The translations under genes and the position numbers were made by a program. Of a stretch of 64,000 bases of DNA, positions 10,656 through 24,410 are shown piece by piece (position 1 is the first letter of the stretch; each line of letters starts with the position of its first letter). The stretch comes from Trichoplusia ni (Eukaryota; Arthropoda; Insecta; Lepidoptera; Noctuidae), in assembly GCF_003590095.1 (NCBI RefSeq), contig NC_039483.1, forward strand, positions 9,672,001 through 9,736,000. Direction: 5' to 3'. The notes beneath the pieces were generated by a model, which worked only from the letters and a program-made list of their open reading frames with translations, was not told where the DNA came from and did no database searches.

Positions 10656-13600
10656 TAATTAACTGAGTCTATGTTGAATGAAATTTAGAAAAGATGAATT
10701 ATATTTTTTACCTCTTCCTGGTTTATTGACTGTCACACCGTTTAAGTTCAGATTTATTTTTAAGAGTTTTTTTAATGTGTATTTTATTAAAACTATTAAT
10801 TTGCCTACATACCCCACAGGGGATCTGACGCAAGCTATTTAAAAAAAATAACTTACTCGTATGTTTTAACATGGGTTTTTATCACGTTTTTTTTTTCACT
10901 TAGACAAAAATAAAGGCAAGTACTGGGGCATCATCTTACCATAGGAGCGTAAGAAACATGTGTAACCAGTCTTACTAGAAATAATAGATGTTGTCTAGTA
11001 AGGCTTGATAAGCTGACGTGAGCTGGGACTCATCTTGTAACCGAAGAGCATTATCGTGTGGCTACTTTACTTGTGTTTGCTCTACAATAAACACTGGTTG
11101 GGGTATAATCTGCCAACACAACAGCTGTAAACTCAGCCACATGGTTACCCATTAACGCATTATAAACAAGTTACAATGTTGGTAGAGTTTTAATTTTCAG
11201 AATTCTTAGGTTTTAAATGAAAACGATACAATTTGTTTTTTGGCATGTTTGATTATCTTGTTAACATTTTACCTATGTTTCATATTGTGTAAAAATTGGT
11301 AACATGTCATATGCTGGAAAAATATGTAGAAAATAACCACCTAACTACCAAGTACGAGTACATACTTAAAGTGTATGAAACGTTCCTTAAACCAGAATAA
11401 CGACGACCGAAGCTTCTTATTGTTCTAAACTCCGTCAAAGGACATACCCTCACACAAACCATATTACAAAGACAAATATCATTAAATTCACAACAATAGG
11501 ATTTCTACTGGAGACCGCAGCATAAAAATAGTCGGTAAACAACAATATGGGTGGACAGTGAAATCCCTCAAAGGGCTTGCCTGCGGCTTGAAACTACCAG
11601 GCGCCAAGAACATGCGAAGAGATAAAAAAGTAACGTACCATCGCTCATAATCAACGCCATACGTAGTACAAAGCGAATAAAAACATGGGAAAAGATTATG
11701 TCAGGGATACAGTGAGTTGCAAGAAAACTGAACAAAGATTGCACAGTTTTGTGTGTTTGCATAGCAATAAGTTAAGCGATAGTTAATAATACTTGCTCAG
11801 TTCAATCTATTTATGAGGACTATTATAATTAATCAATATAATTATATTTGAAAATCACGCCTGTCACTGTCACGTCATCAAGTACATATAAAATCATTTA
11901 TGTTCGGTTTCCATACAGGTAAATAAGTTATACGCACAAAACGGTACAAAAAATGCATTCACGTTTAAGGTTCTGGTTTGTAAAACATTATTTTACACAC
12001 AACACAACTATAAATAGAAGCTTTAGTAACTAAAACAAAATTGATATGGTAATAAAAAAAAATACAACTTATTTTTACCGCTGCTGACTTGCCTCAACCT
12101 AAGTAAAACCAAGAGTGCAAAATATTTCAAAAATTCCTTTCATAAAATAAATAAAAATCTGCTGAATATAAAAAAGTGTATCATATTGATCGGCGTGCAG
12201 TGTACCAGGCGATAAGGCCGCGAGGTGTTATCCCACAGGCGTGTCATTTATTTTGATTACTCCCCTATCAGGTGGTTTATTATTTATATGACGTTACCTA
12301 ATGTTTTGGCAACAATGTTATGGTGTTCTGGTACTTTTAGTAAGATTTAAGAGGCAAACCACTCTGTAAGGAAAAGATATGCCGTCGTAAAGACAGAATT
12401 TATAAGGAGTTTTAAGGGATTTTCGACCACTTTTAGTTTTATTCTTTGTTGCGCCAAAATTTGGATTGTCTATATGAATCTGTTTTGTCTATTTCACTCA
12501 CGGCATGATTTCAATAAATACTAAAAACAAATCTCAAATCAAGTCAGTAAGATACACCATATGATACGTTAATATCTAATGCATATTAAGTAGAAAAAAG
12601 TACCAATAATACATTTAAGAAAGCCGCTCCATAGTACGAACCATTGTTTGGACCTTTAAAAGCTTATAAAGAATAACATAAATAGAGTAAGAGCGCGAAC
12701 TCAGTCGTCCATGTTGTAATGAAATCGTTTGACGCAACACGTGTGTTCCCAACTCACTGCCGCGAATTACCCCTGAGTTACCTTATTCTGTAGGGTTGCC
12801 ATGCTAACCAACGATTTAGATTTAATGTAAACATGATAAGGGTTGTCTATTGCGATGCCAGTCATATTTTATTTAAAGGCTTTCGTTCGGTTGGGGGTTA
12901 ATCCTTTTTTTAATATAGGCTTTTGTTGGTTTAGCGGGCGGTAAATTGATACGGTTTTAATTGAGCGTGGTGATATTTTTGTATTTTAGGATTCGTCATT
13001 TCATACTAATCATAAATACGGGTGAAAGGATAAACAATACAGTATCTACTTAATAAATGTTAGAGATATTTATAAATAATGCTTACCGTGAAGTATAATT
13101 TAGATGCAGATTAGTTAGTTTCTTAGATAAATAGATAACGATAGTTACGTCGTCAAGGCGTCTAAATAAACAAATATTGCATTATACCACTTATCTTGTT
13201 GCTAAAACGGCACAGCCCTATAGGTAATTGCCAGAGATCTACGTACGCCTCAGTTTCACCGTCAGTTTAATGTTACGAAAGCACATTTACGTAGCACGCG
13301 CAATTTCGACTCTTTTTGATGACCTGGAAAGGTAAAAACACCGCTCTTTCATGCCTTGTAGAGCACTAACAAGGGATTCCGTATACCATTTTTATATTTA
13401 CATTGCGTAAAAAGTACGAAGACCATTTGCATGATTCAATTTCAATAGTAAAACGAAATATTCCATGATACAGATGTATCTTTCGTATAGCAATTCAATC
13501 ATTGCAAGCCATCGTATCTCATGGTTGGTGTTGGAGGACGAAATTTTGGAGTCCTAATTTATTAGGAAGCAAACATTAAAATCACAGACGAATTGACAAC

Positions 13601-14042
13601 ATCTTCCATTTTAAAGAAGGTCGAAAAAGACATCCACGTATTCCAAAAGGCTAAAAATAAAATTATAGCTTCTATACATGTATCGTGTGCGTTCATAAAG
13701 GTATACAGGTATATGGTATACAGCCTCGCGTTAAATGTCCCGAGTACACATTTCTAACGCGTGATTTCGCGAGTTCCTGATGGGCTGAGAAACTAGAGGG
13801 TGTTGCTTTTGAACGAGATACATACAGTGCTACTGAATGGCGGTTTTGAGGATTCGTTTACGACTTTGTGTATTATATTCTTACGAATTTGAATGTATTG
13901 TTCATAACTATATAGTGTAGACAGCTTAATGCTGTTTTTATTTCTTTGGCAAATGACTTATATCATCGAATTCCTATCACTATAGATTTATAGTTCCACC
14001 TTATTACTGTTCGAATAATTACAATTATTTAGTGGTAAATAA
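10656..14042. other. non-coding stretch, nothing recognised
   Basis: AT-rich sequence with scattered chance frames (for example minus 11,568-11,762) and no exon-like run. CCTGGTA heptamers in minus orientation lie at 11,595-11,601 and 12,203-12,209. Confidence 0.45.
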
Positions 14043-14217
14043 TTTTGGATCCCGCAGTAATCCTTGTATGGCGTGGGGTTTTACAAACATTCAAACCGTA
14101 TGCAGAAAGACACCACACTCATACAAATACTTGTCCTATGCAGGGACCGAACCTGCGACTCATCGTACACAGTGGGTTTGGTGGGCTAACCTCAACCACT
14201 CGGCTAACTTTGCAGTC
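14043..14217 (-). repeat. tRNA-headed SINE, family B
   Basis: On the minus strand the head (about 14,217 down) reads GTTAGCCGAGTGGTTGAGGT, an A-box-like start of the kind seen in Leu/Ser tRNAs, followed by a B-box-like GGTTCGGTCCC and the linker 'catangaca..tgtgt'. The tail contains 'tttgaatgtttgtaaaaccc' and ends near 'caaggattactgcggga'. Copies with the same order lie at 34,303-34,512, 40,857-41,055, 43,945-44,080 and 53,789-53,985, with tail fragments at 27,900-28,012 and 55,362-55,480. Confidence 0.75.
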
Positions 14218-17200
14218 AAATATGATATATTTAACTGCATGGCGAATATAAAGTTCAATTAAAATACTAACCACAAACACAGTCAATCTAAACATTTTGA
14301 TACATCCCGTAATCGATTCCGAAATCCTTTCACTACATCAAAATAACGAGATCCAACGGTTTGTTAGTTTCAAAATATTTTTTCATATAAACCAAACACA
14401 TAATTTACATGTTGAGCGGATCGCGTAAATCCAAAGTCGTCCCGCTACACCGATCTGTTACAATATTTGACATATTACAAATGCATCGATAAAATAAAAA
14501 AAACCCTGTGAAAAATTGTCGGTAAACTTTTTTACAAATCTGCATGTAAACTATCGTATTTTACAGTTTTGCGAGCATTGTTTGTGATAAACTGCGATTT
14601 TTGAAGCTGAGTTGTGTTGCCTTACATATCGTTTAATGTTTGGCACACAAGTTCTACGTGCAGAACAATGTAGCCTTGGTAAGCTCAAATATTGAAAGCT
14701 GATGTTGAGGTAGTCTAATTAAGTTTTTGTTTAAGTGTTGTTATGCTTAAAATTGGGGTTCATAAAATGTTATTAACACTTCTCGCTCTCTCCTCGTCGG
14801 TCAGATGGTTACAAATATATAATATTATATCAGTGTTAATAGTTCGAAAACAACCTTACTTTGTAACAGTCTGAGCTAATCTTTGTTATTTATGCAACTG
14901 TAGTTCTGCGGTGATATTAAATAAACACCAAAACGCTGAGCCAGAAGGAGCAAACACTAATTAAAAACACAAATTCTTTATTCACATAAAATGTCCTAGG
15001 AGAAACAAAAAAACGCACAAAATGTCCAACTAACGTAGAAACTTTAATAACTACACGAAAAAGTTCGCAACCGACATGACATAGAAAAATAAAATGTAAA
15101 AAACTGTTTGCGCTAATTGGTAGACGAAGTGCAAAATGAATTCATACATTTTTAAACCACCATCTGCCTTAAAATAATATTACTGACATATGCACTATGC
15201 AGTACTCTGCTTTTAGCGCGGCGGACATGTTTTATAATAAAGTCTAATTTGAGTCAGCGTGTGCCGAATAATATGAAAACCTACGGCCGTCATCAAGTCA
15301 ACACGCACTGATGGATGTTTTGAAACGTTATTTTTTATTTATACACGACTAAAATGTATAGTTTCCCACATAAACTAAAATTTTAAACCCCAGTACGAGC
15401 TTAAGAAAGTATTTCAGCTATTCCATTTAATTAGTTGGGCCGAGTGTAATAATTACAATTCTACGAAACAAGTTGAAATGTTAACGCTTGTTTAACTTGT
15501 GTTACTTCATATAACGTACATGATTATTTAAATAAGACATATATTTTGGCTCGGGGCGCGGCGCGTTGTGCTATACACGCGACCATTATTTGTGCTGTAA
15601 TTTGACAATGCACGCCGCAGCAGCGCTCTTGCCAGATAGATCTTTTCGCTTTGATCGTAAATCGTTTACATTTTTATTCGAGTATGAATGACATAGTTTA
15701 CAATTCTTGTTATTTAGAGAGTAAGTACTATGCATTTTTAATGAAGAAATTTTTCTTCGTACTCTATATAAATTGAACAACTACCTATAAAACAAAATCC
15801 ATGATATGTGTGTATAGCTTAACAACTAATTCATTTTAAATCAAATCAAAATAAGACACTCATCAACTGATTTGAAACGTAAAGTACAATTTCCAACTCT
15901 TCGAACGTAATAAAAACCTTTCACTTTTTCGTTTATGTTTTAAACACTTTTAAATATAATTCCATCATGTGTTTGTTGTACTAAAAGTGATATGTCTGTT
16001 TCCATAGCAACAGATAGAGAGATCCTGCTTAAGACAGTGATCTTTCGAAATAGTTAATATTGTAAATTTACTCACGCGAATTTTTTGGCATGGAGTGAAT
16101 CTTCCGCACGAAAGTGACTAAAATACTGTCCAAAATAACATTATCATGAGCAATCTCTGGAAACTTGCAAATTAGGAATGGTATAACAAGGCACACAGCA
16201 ATAACATTCGGATACATAACATCGACATTTCTGTATTTCCAAATTGTACCAGATTTTATTCAGCCATCATTGGTTGAATGGTTTACACGCTGATTAGAGA
16301 AACCCTTTTTATGGAACAACTAGGTTTATCTTTTGTATAAGAAATACAAGGTAATATTATCGAAACGTTTCGCATGATTTATTTCCCTCCGATGTACGTC
16401 TAGCTTTCGATATTTTTAGTAGTATCATATTGTGTTTTGATAGCTAGCGGTTTGAAGAAATTTACGTATGACTGCGTGTTAGCTTTGAAGTATTTCTTTT
16501 AATCTTGGCTGTGATTCTGAGTATAGAATAACAAGTACACCGAATGAATCAAATTACTTGTCTGACTTTTACAATTTAATATACATAAATTGTTTTAAAA
16601 TAAATGTACGTTGACTATAACACAAAAATAGAACCTATTTTTGATAAATCAAATACAGGCTTGTTTATGCCTTTAATCTTTACGCGGTATAAATAATTTA
16701 GTTACCTACCACTACCATCCAATCACGAGCTCTCAATAAACAATTAATATTTTTAAAAACAAAAGTTCGCGATTGCTATAAAACCATGATAGGTTGGCGG
16801 CCCTGACCGTCCGCAACCAATTTGAAAAGCCTCGCAAACAAAATGAGTGTTTGCATAAGTTTAACAATGTTTTTACTATGCTGCATACATACAGGAATGT
16901 AGTCAAATATGTATGAGTTGAAACTTTAGACGCGTTTGTGGAATAATGAAACAATATAAGCGGTAAAACGTAGTAGTGTTTGTGTAGTCCAGTGGCGTGA
17001 TCATTACTAAAAGTTGTGAACTAAAGGTAGTAGATTCGATCCCTGTACAATACGCATATAATAGGAAAGAATTAACTTAACTTCCAACTTCCATACGTTA
17101 AGTAGAATCTTTCCTATTTTTACATTTTTTCTAATTGAAGCAGGCTGAAGTGGACAAGTCTCTGAACAAAGAATGAATGTTATACCCCCTAAAACAACTA

Positions 17201-18180
17201 CAAAATAAAACAAAAATCTAGTTACACAATATTCTTTAAGCACACACTCAGGGAGCTTCAGACACTGTAGAAAAAAGAATACCCAAGCAACTGCAATTAA
17301 CAACCACTTTTTAATACAAAAAGTTGGTTGCTGTCTTGCTCACTCCACCTATATTTGCATACGTTTGAAGGAGATAGACAAAACATTGTCAGCTCACATC
17401 TGCGTCCCCACTTACAGTTTTTCCTGCATTTTTCCCACCTACAGAGGTTTTTATGCTAGTATGTCGGTTATTCAGCAGTCTTGTTAGACAGAGAATATTG
17501 GATGCTACTCAACAACACAGAAAATTATTTACACAATGAATACCGATCAAATTCTATTTCAGAGTTGCGGCATCCTTTAAACCCTGATATTATCAGTACT
17601 AAAATAATTAAAGCCAGATTTCGATGAATTAGGGCATTAAACGGCTGGTATCTCAAAACACAGACCTTTTAAGTACTTGACCTCATAGTAATTTGCCCTT
17701 TCGAATCACAATAAAATTTATCGCCTGCTCTTAAATATATTTTAGTACAAAAGCTTGTTCCTCCTATCTACCAATTTCCAAAGAGAAAATTATGTCTTGA
17801 AAAGATCAGAATCGAACAGATTTAATGCCATGTTATCAGCGGAGATAAGTGTAAAATAATGGATTTTTCCGGCTGTCTCTCTACTTCGAATTTATTTTCC
17901 GTTCATTTAGGAAGTATTTTGAAACCGTTACTTAAATTGACTACGTAACGTTAATGATGTCGTGGTTGTGAAGTCAAATGTCTAAAGATCGCCAGTATTT
18001 TTGTTTCTATTCTTAAACACCTACTCTGGTAAATGCGGTCCTGGTACAAATATTATTCGCATTCAATCAGTAAACATTTATTTATTATCTGTTATTATTG
18101 TTTGACTAACTGTACACGAGTTTAACAAAAATCTCTTTATTTTTCAAAAATGTAAATAGCCTAAATTATTCCTCATTATA

Positions 18181-18245
18181 CTGATAACAGTCTCGTCAAA
18201 ATCGGTGGAGCCATTTCAGAGATTAGCCGGATCAAACTGACCGAT
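18181..18245 (-). repeat. LINE-type tail fragment
   Basis: 'cgtcaaaatcggtggagcc' followed by 'ttcagagattagccgga' is the reverse complement order of the repeat at 4905-5088 (which has 'ggaccgattttgacggg' after 'tgttccggtatctct'). Confidence 0.55.
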
Positions 18246-19149
18246 GAAATATTTCATGAATGTTATATAGCGTTTATTTATTCGTAAACATAAAAAACTG
18301 TTATTCCAATGATACTAACAGACACTCCAATTTCATATATACAATGTAAACATGTAAACGTATACATTTAAATAGGTTATCATCTCTACCCATCCTAGCT
18401 TCCATTCATAGCGCTGTAATGAGTCGCATATTTTAATTATTTACGGTAGCTAATACAGTGTCGTCAACGCGTCAGGGTGCTTGTTCCACTTTTCCCCACG
18501 TTACCCTTCCATTACTCTATTATGATGAGCGAATGTTTTGTCGTTTGCACGCCTCTCCGCCTGAATTATACTGTTTTTGTTATATTTTCCATTAAAAAAT
18601 TTAAATATAAATATTTTTACTGCACAGTTCGATAGCCGCGTCTGTTTATGGGTCATACACACGGCTTGACTTAGAAATAATGTTTTGTAGAGAATAATTG
18701 TTTGCTTTATTTATTTGTTTTTTTTTAAGAAGTAATAGCGACCAATGATTAAACCAGAGATTTGAGAAGGTCTCTTTCTACTATGAGAATCGCTACTTTT
18801 ATAAATTTGCGAATAACAAGTTTTCAGTTTTGTATTTTTAAAGTAGTTTTAATGAAATTTGAACCGGTGCACGGTGTTGGAGCGCTTGCGCTTCATTTAA
18901 TATTAATTTTTAGATCGGAACGAGTTTTAAAATCAAACACCGTTTTATATTTACTTTCAACTGTTGACATGTAAAAGTGATATTAATTCTATTTGTAGAA
19001 TAAAGTATTTAATTTCAATACTTTATCATCATAGGCATTTAAGACTTCCTTTCCATTATAGATGTACCTACGGCTAATGATTAGACCTGTTAATTATTCT
19101 TTGTTCTAAGGTAACGTGTAAGTATTTTGTTAATCTCCAATAAACTGGT

Positions 19150-19340
19150 TATAACTAGACGTGGTGTGGATTCCTTCGCACGTATTACTGCGAGGCGTGT
19201 CGTGTGATCCGCGCGCCTTATCTGCACTAAGGAGGATTTCCTCAGATAAGCAAGGGATGTGGGGCGTAAGGCTTGGCTTCTTTTGTTTTTCGCAAGTTTG
19301 GAGCACCACGGCTATTGGCTGTTGATAGGGAGTCTCTATC
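19150..19340. other. GC-richer block with a GATA-type foldback
   Basis: A block of about 190 bp that is richer in GC than its surroundings. It contains CTTATCTG at 19,217-19,224 and its reverse complement CAGATAAG at 19,243-19,250, with AAGGA/TTCCT pairing inside, which makes a hairpin of about 34 nt. No frame stays open. It may be part of an old mobile element or a regulatory block with two inverted GATA sites. Confidence 0.35.
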
Positions 19341-22300
19341 TAACGAAATAAGATGGATCATATCGTCATTCTATTATTGTGGTATGATAAAATATATTGG
19401 CTTTATTACAAAATAGTTTAGCTGCTTTGATAGTTGTTTGTTTGGTTATAACTGTTTTAAATATTCAAAAAGGAATAACTTAAAAATAATGTCATATGAT
19501 GATCATTTTATATAAAACTAGCAAACAAAATTGCTAATGGTTGCCTGTCTTACACGTCACATTAAACCCACACATGCTTGTACCAATGCCAGTTTTATTC
19601 ATATTTTTAATGCTCGTCATAACATAATTTTATGTATTTTTAAAACCGTCTAGACGTATTAAAATGGTCAAGAAAAGCATAAATTCTCTTTCAGACGTTG
19701 TTCTGCACTGCATTATGCGATGAGCTGGAGTGAACCACTATATTTTTATGTGCTCCTAGTATTAATCCTGTCCAGAATCTACATAAATAGATAGCACCAT
19801 AGCGAGGTACATTAAGGAACATAAATAAACATTTTCCTTTCCGTGACAAAATTATACAAAACGAAACATTATTCTTTTAAATGAAATACAGAGAGAGAAA
19901 CTCTTAACACTCCATAGGCCAGACTTAAGTCCGTAAGTTCCCAAGTCGGCGACTTTTAAGTCTTGTCAAAATATTTCGTTGCTCCGACACAGCGAACCGA
20001 CAAAGTTGGCCGACTTTTATTGCTGTATTTATTACTGTTGTTCATTCATAGCTACACGTTTTAATGTCGCTAAATCTGTGGGACTGTATAAGTTCCCCAG
20101 TTTTATTTGACTTAGATATGCATGGGATATTTATGGTGGCTAAGGGAAGTATTAAACAAACAATGTAAGAATAGTTCGGGATTTGTTCTTGATAAATTAT
20201 TGCTTTTTGACTACTGACATGCTTTTTGATTGATATTGAGCTACATTGTATTCTACGGCATACAGTCAGTCGCTCATACATACAACGAAGTACATGTCTT
20301 AAAAATATACCAGGGCAGCATAAAGACAAGGCTGTCTGAATCACTCAATAGTTTTCAGCTTATCCAATTTAAACAATAAATTCCTAAAATCTATAGGTAC
20401 TTCTAACTATCCCGTATTTAAAGCGACCTTGACCGATAAAGTTCCATCCCTATGAGGGACTAAAGTGGCGAAGATAAAACTTTCCCGAGAAATCTCGAGA
20501 TTGTAACGTTAATGCCGTAAGTTTTTTACACAAACTAAGTTTACAAAGTTAAACGTTTTTGTTTCAAAGAGAATCACTTAAGAATGTTACTGAAAAAAGG
20601 GCGGTAGTGTAGTTGTTCTTTGAAACGATATAATTTTCATACTGATTTCCCTATTGGGCATTAAAATTTGGCAAAATATTCCTTCTGGTACCTACATTTA
20701 TAAAAAAAATAGAGATGCATCTTTACTTTATTTAATCGATAAAACATGCGATAATCGATAAAACTCATCAAATATTATGAAACCTGTGAGAATGGGGACT
20801 AATTACGTCACTTGTCAGTGAAAGTGTACTAATAAGAGACAGAGAAATCACATGTATTTCCACTTAGATATTTATCACTTCTAGACAAAAAGGAATCTAC
20901 TTGTGAACCGTGTGTCCTACATCAGAGTACCTAGTTAGTCTTGGTACTTATTAAAAAGAACAATTGAGTTAAAACATAAAAATACATTATAGACTAGACG
21001 ACTCCCAGCTTCAGCTGCTACAACCGTCTTGATTTAGAAGTTAGTGATAGTTATCCAAAATAGGAATAGTTGTTTATGACACTTATTACCTTATACGTTT
21101 TGTTTTTATTGTAACGAGATTTAGTAGATTTTTAAAACATCTGTATATCTACTCATGATCGCAATAAATATTTGAAGTTTGAAGTTTAGTTTCATCTTCC
21201 CCTTTTTCTGTCTGTCGGTCTAATAAAATCATGCAAGTTGTATTTGATCCACTTCCCGGTTTCCGATGGAGCAGAAATTTCAATAGCAGAATATATATTG
21301 CGTGACAATGCAATTTGACGTGACATAGAGCTATAAGGAGGTCCGTTATAAAATATAATCGAGTCAAGTTTCTTTAAATTGTCTTTTCGAGTTGAAATCT
21401 TTTTTATAATAACTTGTTTTCTGTCTGTTTCGTCTCGTTTTTCAGTCAGCCTGACTGTGTAAATGGATACTTACGACAAAATCCGAAAGTTTCAAGAAAA
21501 TAAGATTAAATTTTAATTAATTACGTATGAATCGAACAAGCGATCCCCTGCACATGTAGAGCAAGTTCGCTTTATAATAATGTGGAATGTTGAATAAATA
21601 AAAAGTTTGAATAATTAATCCGTTTGCGAGGTGCACTGCGGAAACTTGTTGACTGAGCTTGTTTTAAAACTTAAATTTTATTGAAAGCTAATAGTTTGAC
21701 TTTGTTGTGTAGTTGAATTTGCTTATTTTTTGCAGAGTATAGATGGTCTAAAATGCTCTGTAATTTTGGAGACACAAGTGTTCAGTGTTACGATTTGCTA
21801 TTTTTTTGTTGAATGTAAAATAAATTTACAATTATTAATAGTGTGATGGCTAATAGGAACAAAATTTGTTTGTAAGTTACGGAATTAGAGATACTCTAAA
21901 AGACAAAGATACTATAAGCCAAAATAATCTCATACACAATTTGTCAGGTCATCTTAATCATTTTAATGTAAATAAAATATTTTTAAAACTTTTCTACAGA
22001 CACGGTATACTAACAACGATATTACGTATTCACGTCCGGGGTCTAAATCTATTGTCAATTGAGATACCTGTCGAAGTGTCAACTCTGTGAAGTGACATGC
22101 TGCCACATTAATGCTAGTAGGTTGACACTCTTCCTGACACTGGTGTACTATATGTGAATATAATATAATAAAAATATTTTGAGTTTGTTGTGACGTATTT
22201 GAAGTTGTAAATAGGCGATGAAGTTGAACATCAATTGTCAGTACTTTTTGGGATTCCGTAAGGAAAGGGTAAAAACGGCACCCTATCACTCAGACTCCGT

Positions 22301-23633
22301 TTGCCTGTCACCAAGATGTACAGCAAGGAAGTTAAAGTTTTTAACGCTGATAAATTTTATTACATTCTCATTCTAGTAGCCATCATTACATCCTCAATCC
22401 CACGAGTTCGACTCACGCTTGGCCAGGGTTATTTTAATCACTGAATACACAAAAGCAAAAAATTAGATAAAGAGCATTTTATGTGAATTGGCTTGCAAAA
22501 CATACGAAAGAAGTTAACGTGGATGTTTGTCAAACTGTACGTATTTATGTTTCCAAAATAAATAATCTTGGCAATTAGAGACATAGGTACATATATTACT
22601 TCCGAGTTGTTTTCCAAAACGTTATTGTATTTTCGGCCAATATTTCTCTTCGAAGTGTTAATTTTCAAACCCTATTTATATCAGCAGATAAAATCAGCTT
22701 TTCAATAACGGATTAGTAGTTAAGTTTAATTATATTTCCAAGTTTCTACCACTCCTACTGCTACATGTGATCTCATTAGAAGGCTTCGTATCTGAACAAG
22801 ATAGCATTGAACGGGCGTGTAATAGAGCGCAGCTTTATCAAGAGCTCGATAGCACTCCTAGAGTTTCATTTTATCCTGGTAACTAGCTTTGAAACTTTGA
22901 AATATAATATTTACCGTTCAGCAAGCTTTCTTAAGCTATTAATGATGAAATAAAAAACTACTATTCTTTGTTATAAATATTAAACTAGCGGTCTTCTCGG
23001 ATTACTTCAATAAAGAAGATTCAGAAAATAGTTTATTTTTATATTTATTTACACTTCTTATTCATAAATAATGTTAAGTCGACTATACCTGAGACATTGT
23101 CTACTAGTAAACTATAAGGTGATGCCAGAGGTAACAAGAAGGTGCATGAATGTAAAATACCTAGTTATTATAGTATCAAGATTCTTCTTTACAGTCTAGG
23201 AGAAGGCGCTCGAGACCTAACGACTTCGCATTTTTTTTACGCATAAGTTCTATATACTGTTATTCCCTATTGCAAACGACAAATATATTCACAATTGATA
23301 AATAACTTAGATTTTGTACAACCGTAATATTTCAACAAAAACGAATGCCGTCTTTTGAATTTCAGAAGTTTCTTTGAATTAGTAAAAAAAATAAAGAAAA
23401 TCTAAGACTATTAATTGAATTAAATCTGGCTCAAATCCACTATTTGCGAATATACTCGCGTAATAAAATGTCAAATACCAAACTTTTTTAATCCCGCACA
23501 CAAACCGCAGTTTATTTTTGTAGTGTAATTTGTTGTGTATTATAAGTGCTCATGCACAAATCTACCGATTTGCTTATTAATATTCTAATTTTGCTACTCG
23601 AAATTGATTTCCATGAATTAACAAATAAATTAG

Positions 23634-23675
23634 AAAAAGTCGAATAATGTTCAAATGAATATTATTCGACTTTTT
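23634..23675. repeat. 15-bp perfect foldback
   Basis: Arms 23,634-23,648 (aaaaagtcgaataat) and 23,661-23,675 are perfect reverse complements around a 12-nt loop. Confidence 0.7.
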
Positions 23676-24298
23676 AACGATAAGTATCACATTATTGTTA
23701 TGAAAATACATTATAACACGAATTTCTAATGAGGAAATTTATCAGGAAAATTGGTGTTTCCTTAATACGTTTCCAGAATTTTAATGTGAAATTAGACATT
23801 CATTATTACCAACTTTATTACAAAAACATATATTTTATAAGTACACATCATTTTTAAGAAATGAGTATTTTTTACAAAGAAATTCACCAGAATATATGGA
23901 ACGTATGGCTAATTCCTAGCAATAATATTGATAAGGGAACAAATAAAATGTATCCAAAGCACAACTATTTGTCCGCGGCCTTCGTCAGACCTTAACAAAG
24001 AGATTTCAATTTAAGTAAAGCAATCCAATTTCACACGCTCATGGATACAAATGGGCGTAATTTTATACCGCGGATGTAAGCCCCGCTTCAAATTAACGAC
24101 TGTTAGTTATGACGACCTGGTACTTGCTGAAAGATTCTTTATTAGGTTTTATTGAAGTTTATGTGGAAAGGACAGAAAGAAACATTTAATTAATTATTGT
24201 TTTCATAGCTCTCTTTTTCCCTTTCTTTCCACAAACGACGTCGTTCTCATAACTATCAGTCTAATTTACTGTAGATTTCATTACTTTTTTTAAAGCTT

Positions 24299-24410
24299 AG
24301 GATAGTCTAGTGATGGAACCGCAGGTCTGCCAGAACGAGGCTCGAGTTCGATATCGGCACGCACCGCCATTTCAAATACTTTGTGCGTTTTAGAAAAAAA
24401 ATCTCAGCTT
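24299..24410 (+). repeat. possible tRNA-like SINE head
   Basis: 'gatagtctagtgatggaacc' has an A-box-like TAGTGATGG and is followed 30-40 bp later by a B-box-like GAGTTCGATATC (about 24,345-24,356). The following 'tactttgtgcgttttagaaa' is like the body of lepidopteran SINEs. I have no second copy in the window to confirm it. Confidence 0.4.

Larger units (their letters stand above)
14218..23633. other. long non-coding stretch with scattered repeat fragments
   Basis: No exon is recognised. Visible items are a possible B-box (tagattcgatccc) near 17,030-17,045, a LINE-tail fragment at 18,181-18,245, a GC-richer block at about 19,150-19,340, a repeated word aatcgataaaac at about 20,733 and 20,752, and a possible tRNA-like B-box near 22,395-22,415. 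The reading frames listed by simple ORF finding here (60-108 codons) are AT-rich and show no motif. Confidence 0.4.

Noticed and set aside
14032..14262. Two plus frames of 68 and 76 codons
   Set aside because: They are read-through of an inverted SINE, including its B-box.
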